NCBI GenBank assembly: GCA_003168295.1 | Contig: PMST01000652.1 | Coordinates: forward strand, 450-5,461 | DNA: 5,012 nucleotides | From: Actinomycetota bacterium | Lineage (GTDB): Bacteria; Actinomycetota; Actinomycetes; Streptosporangiales; Streptosporangiaceae | Reading direction: 5' to 3' | Shown here: positions 4,402 through 5,012 of the stretch, piece by piece | How positions within the stretch are numbered: position 1 is the stretch's first letter | How the letters are laid out: each line of letters starts with the position of its first letter | The notes under the pieces: model-generated | Told to the model about the DNA's origin: nothing | The model's input: only the letters and a program-made list of their open reading frames with translations | The model's database searches: none | Made by a program: the position numbers and the translations under genes

Positions 4402-5012
4402 GTGGTGCTGCGCGATCTTGCCTATGGCCTGTACTCCCGCAAGCTGCGCAGAGAGCTGTCCGGTGTCACGTTGCCCAGGCACGTCGGGCTGATCATGGAC
4501 GGCAACCGCCGCTGGGCACAGCAGCTGGGACTGGCCAGTCCCAGCCTGGGGCACAAGTACGGGGCCGAGCACGTCGAGGACGTCCTGAACTGGTGCGAGC
4601 GGGCCGGGATCAGGCACGTGACCGTGTTCGTGTGCTCCGCGGAAAACCTGCAACGGCGCGGTGACGCCGAGATCGCGTTCCTTATGCGGGTCATAGAAGA
4701 CGTCCTCGCCGCCCGGCTGGCCCGGCCGGAAGCCACCTGGCAGGTCCATATCGCGGGCACGCTCGACGTGCTGCCCGAGACCACCGCCCGCGCACTGAAA
4801 GAGGCAGTCGAGGCGACCAGGGAATGCGCCACCGGAGCGCACGTGACACTCGCCATCGGCTACGGCGGGCGCCAGGAGGTACTCGACGCAATCCGCGCGC
4901 TGCTATACGAGCAGGCAGACGGCGGCGGCACGCTCACCGGGCTCGCCGAGGCCCTCACCACCGACGACATCGCCCGGCACCTGTACACAGCCGGGCAGCC
5001 CGACCCCGACCT
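4402..5012 (+). CDS. Isoprenyl (cis-polyprenyl, UPP synthase-type) diphosphate synthase, 3' end outside window
   Basis: The frame is open to the window edge (203 codons plus 2 bases; relatives have about 240-270). It carries the cis-prenyltransferase signature in order: HVGLIMDGNRRWA (27-39) with the Mg-diphosphate Asp (D33) and catalytic Asn and Arg; GHKYGAEH (50-57); FVCSAENLQRR (76-86), equivalent to the usual STENWxRP; IGYGGRQEVLDAIR (152-165), equivalent to NYGGRxEIxDA; and PDPDL at the edge, the start of the PDPDLxIRTSGE motif. The enzyme condenses isopentenyl diphosphate onto an allylic diphosphate in cis configuration, in the cytosol or at the membrane face, supplying lipid carriers or a shorter prenyl product. 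The Arg in DGNRRWA and the Gly in GYGGR differ from the E. coli UppS consensus, so chain length and pathway are not certain. GTG 4402 or 4405 is the likely start; AGAGG at 4396-4400 is better spaced for 4405. It follows the TnsA fragment's stop by only 4 bp. Confidence 0.9.
   Translation, partial: MVLRDLAYGLYSRKLRRELSGVTLPRHVGLIMDGNRRWAQQLGLASPSLGHKYGAEHVEDVLNWCERAGIRHVTVFVCSAENLQRRGDAEIAFLMRVIEDVLAARLARPEATWQVHIAGTLDVLPETTARALKEAVEATRECATGAHVTLAIGYGGRQEVLDAIRALLYEQADGGGTLTGLAEALTTDDIARHLYTAGQPDPD

Overview
The window looks like chromosome from a high-GC actinomycete, probably a Streptomyces-like or related filamentous genus. The evidence is strong G/C bias at third codon positions, frequent GTG starts, weak or absent Shine-Dalgarno sites, and protein families that I associate with those genomes. 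No tRNA, rRNA or CRISPR array was seen.

Layout. (1) Positions 1-855 hold no intact gene. They contain the 5' end of a degraded or partial second copy of the small gene found at 1904 (1-84, minus strand), a diverged copy of that gene's upstream DNA (37-252), a third short copy of part of it (733-773), and an orphan coding-like fragment (466-681, plus strand). (2) Positions 856-1904 carry a two-gene minus-strand operon. A small protein of unknown function overlaps by ATGA a nucleotidyltransferase of the AbiEii/AbiGii type. The nucleotidyltransferase frame is cut by a TGA at 942-940, yet coding-like sequence continues in the same frame to a second stop at 858-856, followed at once by a strong hairpin. 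(3) Positions 1905-2258 are the divergent intergenic region. (4) A VOC/glyoxalase-like gene (2259-2747, plus) appears to have had its 3' end replaced by the left end of an IS66-family element. (5) An IS66-type transposase (2760-3953, plus) lacks its C-terminal part, including the region expected to carry the third catalytic acid. (6) An AT-richer stretch leads into a fragment of a TnsA-like transposase endonuclease (4047-4397, plus). (7) A cis-prenyl diphosphate synthase gene (4402 to the window edge, plus) starts 4 bp after that fragment.

How it fits together. The centre of the window is an accessory or decay zone of repeated promoter-like DNA, a possible toxin-type nucleotidyltransferase module, a truncated IS and a truncated Tn7-like remnant, lying between a probable housekeeping-type VOC gene and a prenyltransferase gene. 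The best candidate for a little-described system is the nucleotidyltransferase plus small-partner operon together with its duplicated upstream region. Family assignments are from memory of motifs; no search was run.
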